Source: Chlamydomonas sphaeroides
Taxonomy: Eukaryota > Chlorophyta > Chlorophyceae > Chlamydomonadales > Chlamydomonadaceae
Reading direction: 5' to 3'
NCBI GenBank assembly: GCA_001662425.1
Contig: BDDC01000156.1
Span: 1 to 64,000, forward strand
Length of the DNA stretch: 64,000 nucleotides
Positions 53,353 through 64,000 of the stretch are shown here, one piece after another (the first letter of the stretch is position 1; every line of letters begins with the position of its first letter). The notes beneath the pieces were generated by a model. It ran no database searches, was not told the origin of the DNA, and saw nothing but the letters and a program-made list of their open reading frames with translations. The translations under genes were made by a program, and so were the position numbers.

Positions 53353-56300
53353 CTACTCGCCATCCTCATCCTCGCTGCCGTCCGTGTCGTCCCTTGCGGC
53401 GCCCGGCCCCGCCGCCCCCAGGTGCCCGAACAGGTCCGCATATGCGGCCTGCTGCGCCACTTGCAGAGCTCGCAGCGTGGGCTCCCCTGGCGCCAGGCTG
53501 CAAGGGGCAGGCGTGCGGCACGTGTGCAGTCGGGGCGCACTCCACAGGGAGGGATTCCGAACGGCCGACTTCCGCTGCCGCCGACCTGCGCTTCCCTGCC
53601 CCCGGCACCCCTGCAGGACGTGCCAGCGCCACGACATCCCACAAACCCGGTTCCCGTCTCGTGCGCATGTCGCATGTACTTCCTCTGCCCTCGCTGCGCC
53701 CCAAGCCCCCGCAGACCCACCTCCGCATGTACGGCACCCCGCCCGGTGCCGTACGCCACGGCAGCGGGTACACCGTGCACAGCAGCGAGTCGATCAGCTC
53801 GTCGAAGCGCTGCCGGGCGCGGTCCGTGCGGGGCATCGCGGCGCGCATCCTGCGGGCGCAGGCAAGCAGCTGCGGCATCAGGACCGACAGGACACGGGCA
53901 GTCTGCGGCAGGAGGTGGTCCTCCTGGTCTGCGGCGGCGAGGCGGCCGGCCAAGGGGCGAGCGCATAGCCAGGCCTGCCGCCGGTGCCGGCCAGCCGCGT
54001 GCGCAGGTGGGCAGCGCAGCGCGTCGTGTGGGGTGTGCCGCTCACTTGGCAAACGCCTGCAACTGCTCCAACGAGAGCCCCAGGTGCAGGCGCTGCACCA
54101 GGGTGGCGCCGGAGCCGTCGCGCGGGTTGGCGTTAAGCAGCGCGTCCTTCTTGAGGATGTTGGCGTACCTGGCGGACGGGCCGGCATGGGGTGCACGGCA
54201 GCAGCGTGCCTACGTCAAATGCCGTACGTACGGCAGGGCGTGGCCAACGCCGTCTCGAGGGCAGGGAGCGTGCGCACGGCACAGCTGCGGCCGCAGGCGC
54301 CGGGTGTGGTCAGCCCGCCCGCAAGCCCTCAGGCCCCCGCCCAAGCCGGCCCGGCGGCCCACCAGTGCAGGGCCATGAGGTTGGGCTGCTGCGTGAGGCC
54401 GCCCCGCGACCAGGGGAAGATGTGGTCCACCGCGAAGCCGCACACGCTGCTGGCGGCGGCCGCGTGGCGGGCCACTACGTTGCCTGCGGCGGTGGCGCGG
54501 GCGGGGCGGGGGACGTCTCGGGAGGCTACTAGCCATGTGCTTGGTACCGGCGCAGTGCTGATGCTTGGTGCTACCTGGGGACCGCGGCGGTGGGCCAGTG
54601 ACACGGCCACCGCAGGCGTGCCCCAGGGGAGGGGGCAGTTGTGAGCTTGCCGCAACGCCATGCTGATACACGCACCAACTACCTGCCCCCGGGCCCCAGG
54701 CCCTCGGCACCGCGCTGCCGCACCGTAGGCGTCCAGGCGGTACTTGGTCCGGTAGCAGGCCGGCAGCCCTTCGTTGGCCTCAAACTCCTTCAGCAGGGCC
54801 GTCCAGCAGGCGGTCCGCGCCTCGGGCCGGCCCGTGCCTCGCTCGCGCTCCTTGGGCGTCTCGCGGCCGTTGCCCTCGGCGTTGGCGCGGGGCCGCGGCG
54901 GGTAGCGCGCCTCCCAGCCAGCGCGCAGCTCCTGTGCGGGTTGATGGTTTGGAGGCAGGTTTTAATATGCAGCAATATCACTATTCACTTCTCAGGGACA
55001 ACATGGAAGGTGAGGGCAGGAGAGTTCCGTCCACCATCGCAGCTGCTTGCGGGGCAAGGCTGCGCGCCGTGGGCGGGGGCCGAGGTGCTGCGGGCTGGCC
55101 GGCGCTGCGCTGCGCTGCGCTGCGCTGCGGTGCTGCGCGGCGCACCTGCGCCTGCTGCGCGCTGATCGGCTCGCCGTTGTACATGATGGTGCCCGGCTCG
55201 CAGTCTTCGTCGATGTGCGCCATCAGGTACGACCACCGGTGCTTGACGGTGGGGCTGGGGGGAGCAGCAGCAGCAAGAGCAGCTCAGGGGCAGTGTCAGC
55301 ACGCACGGCCACGCGCGTGGCCGCTGGCCAGCAGCACGGCCATGTGAGCAAGGCCGCAGCTCGGCCCACCCGCTCCTTGACGGCACCTGTGTACAGGACA
55401 GCAGGGCAGAGCCACTCACTCACGGAACTCCGCGGGGAAGGGCGCCGTGGTGTCGCCATCCCACCAGCCGCCAGCCGCCGGTGCCACTGCCGCAGCCGCC
55501 CCCGCGCGCCCCGCTCTTCGCCAAGGCTTCGCCGCCGGCTTCACATCCTCCCCATCGCCCTCCCCGCCGCCAGCCGCCTGTCCATCGCCCTCGCCAGCGT
55601 TGTTGTTCGCCTCCTCGTCCTCGTCCTCCTCGTCGTCCCCCTCGCCCTCCTCGCGCTGCGCATCCCCGAGCCCCGCCGGCGCATGCTCCACGCCCGCCCC
55701 GCCCACCCCCGCGTTGTTGGCTACGTCCTCCGCCTCCAGCAGCAGCTGCCGCACCAGCGCCCTCTTGCTGCTCACGTCGGCGCCGCCCAGCTCCCCACAC
55801 AGCCTGGCCAGCAGGGCGCCGGTGCTGACGGCCGCCAGGTCCATGCCTGCCGGTGCGGCGCAGAGGACGAGGCAGGGCCGTGGGGTCAAGGGGACAGGTG
55901 CCCAGTGCGAGGGACCGTGCCGTGTAGACGGGCCGAGAAAGGCGCTGGCAAGGGGATGCTGCCGAGGCGACGAGCGCGCGCCCACTGCCAAGGCCGGGCG
56001 GAGAGGCCACTGGTGGGAGCACACCGACGTGGTGTTTGCGAACGCAACCGATGCTGCTGCCGTGTGGTGGTCAGGCAGCGGGGCTGGCACGGGGCTGGCA
56101 CGGCTCGCGCTGCCGCAGCGGAGGGCTTGCCTGCAAGCAGCCGCCTTGCAGCCGCCTCGACCTCCTCGTCGCCCGGCACCCGCCCAGCGGCCGCGGGCCC
56201 CGGGCCGCCGCCGGCACCCCCGGGGCCTGCGGCGCCGCCCGCTCCGGCGGCGCCCTCGGCCCCGCTGCCCTCCGTGGTGTCCTCGTCCTCGTCCTCGGCT

Positions 56301-57111
56301 ACCGGCTGCTGCTGCGCACCCCCTGGCTGCCCAGCCCCGGGCTCCTGCTGGCCCTGCTGCTTCTTGGCCTTGCTGGCGGGTGAGCGCTTTGGCCGGGCCA
56401 CAACCGCCACGGGCTGTTGGCCGAACAGGCAGGCCACAACATCCCGCCACGCCGCGGCCTTGAGCTCGCGCTTGGCCTGTGCCGTGGACACTAGGCGCTT
56501 GCTGTGGCGCCTCTCCTGCAGGCTGGTAATGGCCGCCACGGTCTCCGGCTTGAGCCCTCGGGCCCTGGGGTCGGTGTGGGGGTGCCACCAGGGGGGAGGG
56601 CACCCAGAAGGTCAGCTCGGCAGCGTCGCACAGCAGCAAAGAGTGCCCGTCAAGGCGCACGCTGACGGGCTGTCGGGGCCAGGTACTCCGCCTAGCACTG
56701 TGTGTGCGGCGGAATGACGTGGAGAAGGCCACTCGCCCGAGCGCTTCGGCGGGGAGCGTGCTCAGCGCGGCGAGCAGGCCCTCGTGGGTGGGAATAACGA
56801 CGAAGCTGGGCTTCAGGGCTTCCATTTTGGCTGCACCGAAGCCCTTGACCCGGCGAGCGAGGTCTGACCAGTCCAGGTACTACGTGCACAGCAAGGCGAG
56901 ACAGGCGCGACGTTGCACATGTCGGCTTGCAGGTTTGTGTAAACAGCCATGCATCGCCCGCCCCGTGCAACCAGCTTACCTCGCCATGCTTTTCGCGCTC
57001 CTCAACTATGCGCTTTGCCACGCTGTCGCCCGGGCCGTGTGGAACTGCCCGGAGCTCGGCAGCCGTCACCAAGTTCACGTTGTTCAGGTAGCTGCAATTC
57101 GCATCGGCCAT
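53353..57111 (-). CDS. Helix-hairpin-helix / HNH nuclease domain protein
   Basis: Minus strand from ATG at 57111 to TAG at 53353. Exon 1 (56980-57111) encodes 44 residues and joins the next (from 56879) in phase. Together they form a ComEA-type HhH DNA-binding motif: VNLVTAAELRAVPHGPGDSV, AKRIVEEREKHGEYLDWSDL, ARRVKGFGAAKMEALKP. A long middle follows with a basic helix (SLQERRHSKRLVSTAQAKRE) and acidic low-complexity tracts (GEGDDEEDEDEE). Then come KHRWSYLMAHIDEDCEPGT, a segment ELRAGWEARYPPRPR, and an HNH-type active-site region FAVDHIFPWSRGGLTQQPNL with MALHW after it, supplying the D-H, N and H residues. After the nuclease are LLNANPRDGSGATLVQRL and an acidic tail (DTDGSEDEDGE). It is likely a nuclear or organellar DNA-processing protein; substrate unknown. 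Middle exon borders are approximate. Confidence 0.68.
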
Positions 57112-58191
57112 GACGTCGCAAACGGTCGCAACAAGTGGGGTCCGTGGGGTCCGTGGGGGAGTTACGGGCCAGCACTGTACGGCGAGACCGTACGCTGGCA
57201 CTCCGGGCCACCGCGCTAGGCGCTTGGTCTGTGTTGAACGTGTATGTCATGTCGCGCAGCTAGCACTACAGTCTGTGCTGTGGTAGATGAAGGCCCCGGG
57301 CGCCCGGGGCCGAGATGGTCGTGCCGGCCGTTGCCTGCCGTGCTGGAATCCTAGTGCACCACCCTGGTGCACCCTTGCCTAACAGCAGCACATGCATGTC
57401 CAATATACTGAGCAGGTGTGGGTACTACATACACGGAAGGAAGGGAGCAGCGCTATGTCTGGGCCGGGGGAGGCGCGGGCGTCGGCGGGGGTGGGGTTGT
57501 GCCGGTTGCAGCGGCATCCATACCGCGCGCTGACGACCTGCTGTGACAGCACAACCAATCGTGTACCTTAAAGAGCAGTTATTTAGCTTAACGCTGGGTT
57601 CTCAGGTTGAGCGCGGCCCAGTAAGGACCTCTGCGGAGACGCACAGCCCGATGACTGCACGCAGATATATCTAGTAGCATCGGAACGCTCAACAAGCAGC
57701 ACGGCGCGCCAAACTGGGAACGATGGCCGCGTGGCCGCAGCACAGAGCTAACAGCCGCTTCAGGAGTGGCGCCTGATCGCACAGCGTGGTGATGGCGTGG
57801 GGCTCGGCAGGCTCCGCTTATGTGCTGGGCCTGCCGCATGCCTCTCGCGCGCTGCTTGGCTCTGTACCTCCCGACCCCGCCGGCCTATGTATCTCGGGAA
57901 GCGGCCAGTCGTCTCAGTCATGGAGCGTGTCGCGCGTGCGGAGTGCGACCTCAGCGAGTCAGTCCGCACGAGCTGCCCGTCTCTCGGCAGCAGCAGTCCC
58001 GACGCGGCACGCTACAACCAGGCGAGTGGGCGATGACAGCTCTTCCAGTTATGAATGACACGGAGACTCCGCTTGGCGCTCGAAGCGCTGCTCGCTGTGT
58101 TGGGTCCGTGCAACACCCGCAGCCTGCCCCGACGTCGGCGCTCAACCCCGCCCCATGTGTGCCGCCTCGCAGGCAAGCTGGGGCCAACAAC
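57112..58191. other. Divergent intergenic region, HNH gene / Pro-Ala-rich gene
   Basis: It carries the HNH gene promoter and the upstream region of the plus-strand gene. The second half is open in one plus frame from 57820, but its composition does not resemble the gene that follows; a CAG acceptor at about 58172 suggests an intron ends there. No RNA gene was recognised. Confidence 0.45.
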
Positions 58192-61100
58192 ATGCCCACC
58201 AGCGGCCCCAGCGCCAGCGACGGCCGCGACAGTCCGCCCGACGGCAGCAACGCCGGGCAGCCCGCCGGCGCCGGCGCCACGCCCGGCACGCCACCGGCCG
58301 ACGCAGTAGCTTTTGTCGCCTCTGCGCCACCGCTGGCTAGCAGCGCCAGCCCCGGCCCTCCGCCCGGACCCACAGGCATCGTGGGTCTCGGTCTAGCGCC
58401 TTCCACGCCAGGGGACCGGAAGCTGGTCCCCACCCTCAGCCTGCCTTCGCGGACTGCGCCCCCAGCCGCCCGCAGCCTGAGCCACCCTAGGTCGGCCGCC
58501 CGCAGCCACGGCCCCAGCGGGCTCTGGGCCTCCGGCACGGCGGCCGGCGGCGGCGGCCCGCCNNNNNNNNNNNNNNNNNNNNNNNNNNNNNNNNNNNNNN
58601 NNNNNNNNNNNNNNNNNNNNNNNNNNNNNNNNNNNNNNNNNNNNNNNNNNNNNNNNNNNNNNNNNNNNNNNNNNNNNNNNNNNNNNNNNNNNNNNNNNNN
58701 NNNNNNNNNNNNNNNNNNNNNNNNNNNNNNNNNNNNNNNNNNNNNNNNNNNNNNNNNNNNNNNNNNNNNNNNNNNNNNNNNNNNNNNNNNNNNNNNNNNN
58801 NNNNNNNNNNNNNNNNNNNNNNNNNNNNNNNNNNNNNNNNNNNNNNNNNNNNNNNNNNNNNNNNNNNNNNNNNNNNNNNNNNNNNNNNNNNNNNNNNNNN
58901 NNNNNNNNNNNNNNNNNNNNNNNNNNNNNNNNNNNNNNNNNNNNNNNNNTTGCCGGGGCGCTGTCGCCCAGGTCACAATCCGCCACAGCGGCTGCCGCCG
59001 GCGGCGGCTGGCCTGACGCCGCCAGCGCAGCGCCGTCGTTACTCGGCGGGCCCCAAGGCTCGGGGTGGCAGCTCCGGCCGGGCTCCGCCCGCCGAGCGGG
59101 CATCATGGCCCCGGCCGGCCTCGTCGATGCGGTGGGCGCCGCCGCCGTGGCCGGCGTCCTGTCGCAGGGCCTCATGCCCCGGCCCCGGACGTCGCCCGAC
59201 CCCAACTACACCTGCATAGGCGCTGCAAGCTCCGGTGCTCCCGCCCAGCTTCTCAGCGGGCCCCCGCACGGCACCTACGGCGGGCCGCTGCCGGGCGCTG
59301 ACGCGTACGGCGCGCCGGCCTCGCCCTCGTCGACGGCGCTCGGCTGCGCGGCCTGGGCTCCCGGCAGCCCCCGCCAGCCCGCCTCCGTGCACCAAGCCCC
59401 TGCGCGGCAGTCCCGTGGCGGCGCGGGCGTGCTGCTCCACGGCGCTGCCGACGGCGCCGCCGGGGAGCCGCCGCTGCCGCCGTCGCCGTCGCCGTCGCCG
59501 CTTCCCGGCTTCGCGCCGGCTTATGCGCTCACGGGTCACCATTCCGTTAGCGCAGCGGCCGCCGCTGGCCGCGCCAGCGCGCGGGGAAGTGGCCCCGGCA
59601 CCATTAACGCCGGCGCCGCCGCGGCCGGCCCCACGCAGCTCTCGGTGGAGGGCCTACCCCACGGGCCCAGCCGTCTGTACGAGGCCATCGCCCGGCAGAT
59701 GGAGCAGCTGGATGCCGAGGCCGCCGATGCGGATCCTTACAGCCGCCTGCCCGGCACCGACAGCCCCGCCGCCAGCCCCCGCGGCCCGGGCTCCGGCTCG
59801 GGCCCAGCCGGCGGCGCCAGCCCAGGCATGCGGTCGCGCGTGGGCACTAGCTCCGGCGCCGGGGGACCGCCACTGACGCCGGGGCGCGCGACCACGTCCT
59901 TGGGGCTGGCGTCGTGGGGCGGGCCGGGCGGCGGCGGCGCGTCGCCGGCGGCGGCGGCGCTGCTTGTGGTGCCGCCGGCGGCCCCGCCGCCCCGGGGCTA
60001 TGCGAGCGCCGTAGGGCCGCTGAGCCCGCCCGGCGTGTCGGCGGCCCCCGGGTACAGCCCACTGCAGCCTTCCCTCCGCCCGCGCAACTCCTGGAACGGC
60101 CTGCCGCCCAGCTCCGGCAGCCAGGGCCGGCCGTGCTCGCCCGCCGGCGTGGGTGCCGCGGCGCAGGGCTGGGCCCAGCCGCCGCCCAGCCCCACGCCGC
60201 CTGGAGGCCAACTGCCGTCGTTACCGGGATCCCAGCCGCCGCCCTCGCCGTCGGGGTCGCAGCCTCAAGGTGCGGCGCCGCCGTCCACCGGCCTGCTTGA
60301 GCCGGCGGCGGCGATGGCGGCGGCGCATGAGCTGGCGGCGGCGGCGGCCGGCGTCGCCACCGCCGTCGCCGACCTGCGCCAATGGTGGGCAGGTGCGCCG
60401 CGACCATCCGGCTTTTTGGATGGCTCCCCGCCGCTGAGCGGCCCCGGCGCCAGCGGTGCTGCCAGCGCTGCCAACGGTGCCTCGTCCTGCTCTGGCGGCA
60501 GCACGGCCGTCGCGCCGCGCTCACCGCAGCCCCTGTCGTCGCCGCACGGTGCGCCGCCGCCGCCTGCCGCGGCCGCCGCTGCCGCTGCCGCTGCTGCGGC
60601 TGCTGTGGCGGGCCGCCCCTACGTCGCGAGCAAGCTCGGCTTGGGAGCGGCTATGCTTGTTCCGGGCTCAGGCGTGTCGCCGCCCCCGCTGCTGTCCCCG
60701 CGGCGCGCCAGCGACACAGACTTCGCCACCGCCGCCGCGGCGTGCTCAGCCGCCGCGGCGTCGCTCTCTCCGCAGGCGGCGCCCAACCTCTCGTCAAGCG
60801 CCGGCGCCCTGCGGTCAGGCCCAGCGCAGCTGCAGAGCCCTGCGCCAGCCCGGCCGTCCCCGCAGCCGCAGCCCTACCCTCAGGCCATGCCGCCGGCGCA
60901 GCCCCAGACGCCGGTGCAGCAGCGGGCGATGCTGACGGCGGCCGCCATCGCGGCGGCCGTCTCGGCCGACAAGGGGTACACGTACTGGATCAGCGCCTCG
61001 CTTGCCGGGCCGCCGCTGGAGTGGGACCTGGGGGAGCAGGGGCTGCAGGGCTCGCCGCGGCGACCGGGCACGTCGCCGGCCATGGGATCCGGCCTGGGCG

Positions 61101-62723
61101 CAGGTGGGAACGAGGGCTGCCTGGCGCGGCCGGGGCTGAGGCACTGGGCATGGGGTCTGAGGATCCTGCTGTGCGTCCACGCGTCGCCGACATGGCCCAG
61201 GACGCCGCTGTGCCCCTGGCTGCCGGCCCGCAGTCGACCGGCTGCAGACCAGCAAGCTGTCGGAACGCATCTCGTCAGCGCCAGGTGAAGCCCACTCGCA
61301 CACCCGCACACCGCAGCTGCAGCACCGCTGGGGGCTCGGGCGACCCATGGCCGTAGCCAGCGCGGCTGGCAGCTGGCGCGCTGAGGACGGGCGCCTCGCC
61401 GGCGCGCTCCGTCCGAGCTGTGCAACGCCCGCTTCCTGGAATGGCCCCGGCAGGCCCCGGCGTGCGGCCGCGCGTGGGAGGCGGCGCGCTGCGGCAGCAG
61501 CTGTGGATGGAGGGCAGCGCTGCGCTTCTGGCGGCCAGCCTGCAGGCCTCGAGGCCGCAGCTATGGGTCCACAACCAGCCCAGGTGCGGGGCCTCTGCAA
61601 GCTCACACACGCGTCTTTGTGTTCCAGTGTTAGGTAGAACAGAACCCCACACGCGGCACAGCACGCCCCGGGTAGAGTGGCGCGTCGGCCGTGCGCGGAG
61701 GGATTCGGTTACATGCGCCCGTGCGGAAGCGAAGCCCAGCGCCACCCGGAAGGACTCCGATGCCCGGCCCAGCCCACGTGCCATAATGCGAGTTACCTGA
61801 CGGAGATGGTAGCGAGCACTGCAGAGCTAAGCAGCGGCCAGGCGCAGCGCCCGCCGACGCGCGCACTAGTAACCCCATGCTCTCAACGCAACTCGGCCCC
61901 GGCACAGCACGCCCTCAGTTAGACGCGTAGACGTACCTACACGCGTCTTTGTGTGCGTGTGGCATGGAGTCAGACCAGGGGGTGGGGGCTGCGCAGTTGC
62001 CACGTGATGCCCCGGGCCTGCGGCAAATGTGTCCAAGGCCTGCTGCGTGGTGCTTCACGAGGCAAGGCGCTCGGGCCTGACGCCCGTCCCCGTGCCGATT
62101 GCGGCTATGTGTGTGTGCTCTCCACCAGGCCCGTGGCAGAGGCGCCCGCCTGGCTGAGCCGCGTAGCCGACGCCGCCCTGTCGGGCTGGGAGGCGGACGC
62201 CGACCCCTGCAGCCGGAGCTACCTGGAGGGCCTGCGGGCGGGCACCGGCGCCGTTGAGGCCGACGCCGATGCGGCCGCCGCGGCGGCAGCGGCAGAGCAG
62301 CTGGCGGCGCTGGCGGCGCAAGGCCAGGGCGCGCAGGCAGGTGGCTGGGCGCTGCGCGGCGCTGGGGCTGCGGCGGGCTGTCCCCCGCTGCAGCTGGGGG
62401 GCGTGGCAGCCAAGGTGCAGACGCGCTGGTCGGGCGGCGGGCCGCCGGCCCGGCGCGCGCTGGGGCGGCCGCCCGGGCAGTCGCGGCGGCGGCGCAGCGA
62501 CAGCAGCGACAGCGACGAAGGCAGCAGCGAGGAGGAGGACGAGGAGGAGGAGGAGGACGAGGAGGAGGAGGAGGAGCCGGCTCGAGCGCGGCCGGCGCAG
62601 CGGCCCCGGCCGCCGGTGGCGCCCCGGCCGCCGCTTCCAAGGAAACCTCGCCCGCTGTCGCAGTCTCGCGGCCGGGCGGTGGGCCGGCCGGGCGCTGCGA
62701 TGGGCGGCGAGGAGGACGAGTAG
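58192..62723 (+). CDS. Pro/Ala/Gly/Ser-rich protein of unknown function, interrupted by assembly gap
   Basis: Visible exons: from ATG 58192 (MPTSGPSASDGRDSPPDGS) into the gap at 58563; after the gap, 58952-61103 in a different frame; then 61234-61284 (VDRLQTSKLSERISSAP), about 61371-61582 (ALRQQLWMEGSAALLAASLQ ... WVHNQP) and about 62130-62723 (RPVAEAPAWLSRVADAALSG ... EEDE), all joining in phase. The first 700 or so residues are disordered with Pro, Ala and Gly runs. The more structured part is C-terminal and includes SADKGYTYWISASLAGPPLEW, a Trp-rich patch and SWEADADPC-like Cys. A basic/acidic tail (RRRRSDSSDSDEGSSEEEDE...) ends the protein. No family was recognised. The start could lie further upstream, since the frame is open. 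TGTAA at 63563-63567 may be its poly(A) signal. Confidence 0.55.
58563..58949. other. Assembly gap (387 Ns)
   Basis: A run of undetermined bases inside the Pro/Ala-rich gene. The coding frame before the gap (frame of 58192) hits a stop at 59016 after it, while another frame is open and coding-like from 58952. Either an intron is hidden in the gap or the gap length is not exact. Confidence 0.99.
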
Positions 62724-63791
62724 GGAGGCACTGTGGCAGGCAATGGCAGGGCTGTGACTTGGTGTCGTATGGGCAGGTGTGTGGGCGGCGAGCTGGGTTG
62801 GCTTTGCACGTCGGGCAGGCGAGCGGCGGGCCAAGCGTGGTGCACTTGGCAGGGGCAGGGTAATGACGGGCAGTTGGGCGCTGTGTGCATGCGCACCCCA
62901 GGCGGCACGTTGGCTAGACCTCATGCGAGCGTTGTACTGTGTACGGGTGGCAGTCAACTACGCAGATGTTGCGGTTCGGGCCGTGCAGCAGGCGCTGCAG
63001 CAGTGACGTGGCAGTTTGACCGTTGGCTGGAGGGGCAGGCCGTAGGGACGGGCTCCGTCAAACTGGCGTCTGCCCGCAAGGTACTGGGTAGCGCGGTGGG
63101 TGCAGCTGTGCAGCGCAAGGCGTTGGCAACTGGTAGCATAGGCCATGAGAATTTGGCTTGTAGGGTAGGTGGCTTGTAGCTGGCGGCTTGGAAGGTTGTG
63201 CTAGGCGCAGCATGCCTGAGGTGGACGGGAGGTGTTCATAAAAAGACGAGCGTGGATATTAGACTGGAGGTTGCTGCTGTGGATTATTATTGCGGTACTG
63301 CACAACCGGAAGCGGCACTGGAAGCGACGCGTGAATGAGCGTTTGCATTGTATTTGCTACGCGCGGGTATTGAGTAAGCGGCGCTGTGCTGCAGTTATGG
63401 GTGGAGCACGACGGGGGCTTGCGTGGCGCCACTTGTGCTGGCTATCTCGCGTGCGGTGGACACCTAGGGGAGAGGGGTAGCCTTCGAAGCGTTCGAGCCA
63501 GTGTCAACACCCAGAGCACGTCCGCGCTCTGTCGGCCCCGGTCAGCGGCCGCACACGCCATTTGTAAAGTCCTGTTACGTCACACGTGCCACGATCGTCA
63601 TGATGGCAGACACAGCCACACACATGCCCAGCTGGTTCGCACCAACCGTGCGCCCGTCGCCCCGCAACCCCGCCACAGCGGGCCTACCGCTTGGCAGCCT
63701 GACATAGCAGGTGGCTATGCCGGCCCAGCGCCCCGCATCGCTCATCCGCTCGCAACCCGCACCGCCGCTCAGCTCAACGCTGCACCGGGGC
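62724..63791. other. Convergent 3' region at the right end
   Basis: It holds the 3' UTR of the Pro/Ala-rich gene and that of the minus-strand gene at the window edge. A TGTAA is present at 63563-63567 (+). No ORF with support. Confidence 0.45.
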
Positions 63792-64000
63792 CTACGAGCC
63801 CTCGGCCTTGGCCTCCTCCTTGGCTTCCGCCATTTCGGCGTCTTTCCCCTCAGCCTCTGCGGGCTTGGCCTCCTCCTTGGCCTCCTCTGCCGGCTTCTCC
63901 TCCTCTGCCGGCTTGGCCTCCTCCGCCGGCTTCTCCTCCTCTGCCGGCTTCTCCTCTTCTGCCGGCTTCTCCTCCTCTGCCGACTTCTCCTCCGCGGGCT
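63792..64000 (-). CDS. Acidic KPAEEE-repeat protein, C-terminal part only
   Basis: Read leftward from the window edge, the minus strand is open for 69 codons to TAG at 63792-63794. It encodes six to seven copies of KPAEEE/KPAEEA, then KEEAKPAEAEGKDAEMAEAK, ending EEAKAEGS. The DNA shows the same periodicity (GGCTTCTCCTCCTCTGCC units of 18 bases). The sequence is highly charged and helical or disordered. Such Lys/Glu/Ala/Pro repeats occur in chromatin, nucleolar and cytoskeletal proteins, so no function can be assigned from the tail alone. The rest of the gene is outside the window. Confidence 0.7.
   Translation of the reverse strand, partial: PAEEKSAEEEKPAEEEKPAEEEKPAEEAKPAEEEKPAEEAKEEAKPAEAEGKDAEMAEAKEEAKAEGS

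Noticed and set aside
57820..58191. Extension of the Pro/Ala-rich protein upstream to an ATG at 57820
   Set aside because: Composition changes abruptly and a good acceptor (CTCGCAG) precedes the Pro/Ser-rich part; the upstream frame is open probably by chance.

Overview
The window is nuclear DNA from a very GC-rich green alga. Four things point that way: genes broken into many small exons with GT-AG (occasionally GC-AG) introns, TGTAA poly(A) signals downstream of several stop codons, long Ala/Gly/Pro/Gln/His runs in coding sequence, and a plant/algal gene set (plastid fibrillin, PPDK regulatory protein, CCA1/LHY-type MYB, BLISTER-like protein). A chlorophycean is the best guess; the species cannot be named from sequence alone. 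No prokaryotic operon, tRNA, rRNA, CRISPR array or transposon-encoded protein was recognised.

Layout from left to right. 1-1057 (+): last exons of a DDX54/DBP10-like RNA helicase. 1424-3145 (+): plastid fibrillin, with a decayed tandem copy of its 3' end just downstream. 4255-5880: a 665 + 665 bp near-perfect inverted repeat. Its right arm is the promoter region and first exon of the next gene. 5646-15311 (+): a giant (about 2,836 aa) CCA1/LHY/REVEILLE (ROC40-like) clock-type MYB factor. 17335-19027 (-): a small conserved unknown protein. 19957-25093 (-): splicing factor SF3B2. 26247-28907 (+): ribosomal protein RPS11/uS17. 29384-36700 (-): a BLISTER-like coiled-coil protein. 37077-43354 (+): pyruvate,phosphate dikinase regulatory protein RP1. 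44383-46683 (+): co-chaperone SGT1. 47439-about 49500 (-): a RAD51AP1-like protein. 50308-about 52617 (-): an unknown multi-pass membrane protein. 53353-57111 (-): a helix-hairpin-helix/HNH nuclease protein. 58192-62723 (+): a low-complexity unknown protein interrupted by a 387-bp assembly gap. 63792-64000 (-): the acidic KPAEEE-repeat C-terminus of a protein that starts outside the window.

The genes do not form one pathway. Housekeeping RNA functions (SF3B2, RPS11, helicase), plastid metabolism (fibrillin, RP1), chaperoning (SGT1), possible DNA repair (RAD51AP1-like, HNH) and possible clock or chromatin regulation (MYB, BLISTER-like) sit side by side. BLISTER-like/RP1 and SF3B2/RPS11 are divergent pairs; RPS11/BLISTER-like and SGT1/RAD51AP1-like are convergent.

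The most unusual element is the inverted duplication of the clock-type MYB gene's own 5' end. It leaves two head-to-head copies of promoter plus half a DNA-binding domain. Exon borders were read by eye from splice consensus, reading-frame phase and protein-family resemblance. Where phases close exactly (fibrillin, MYB, RPS11, RP1, SGT1, the 17335-19027 gene) the models are firm; elsewhere the ends are approximate.
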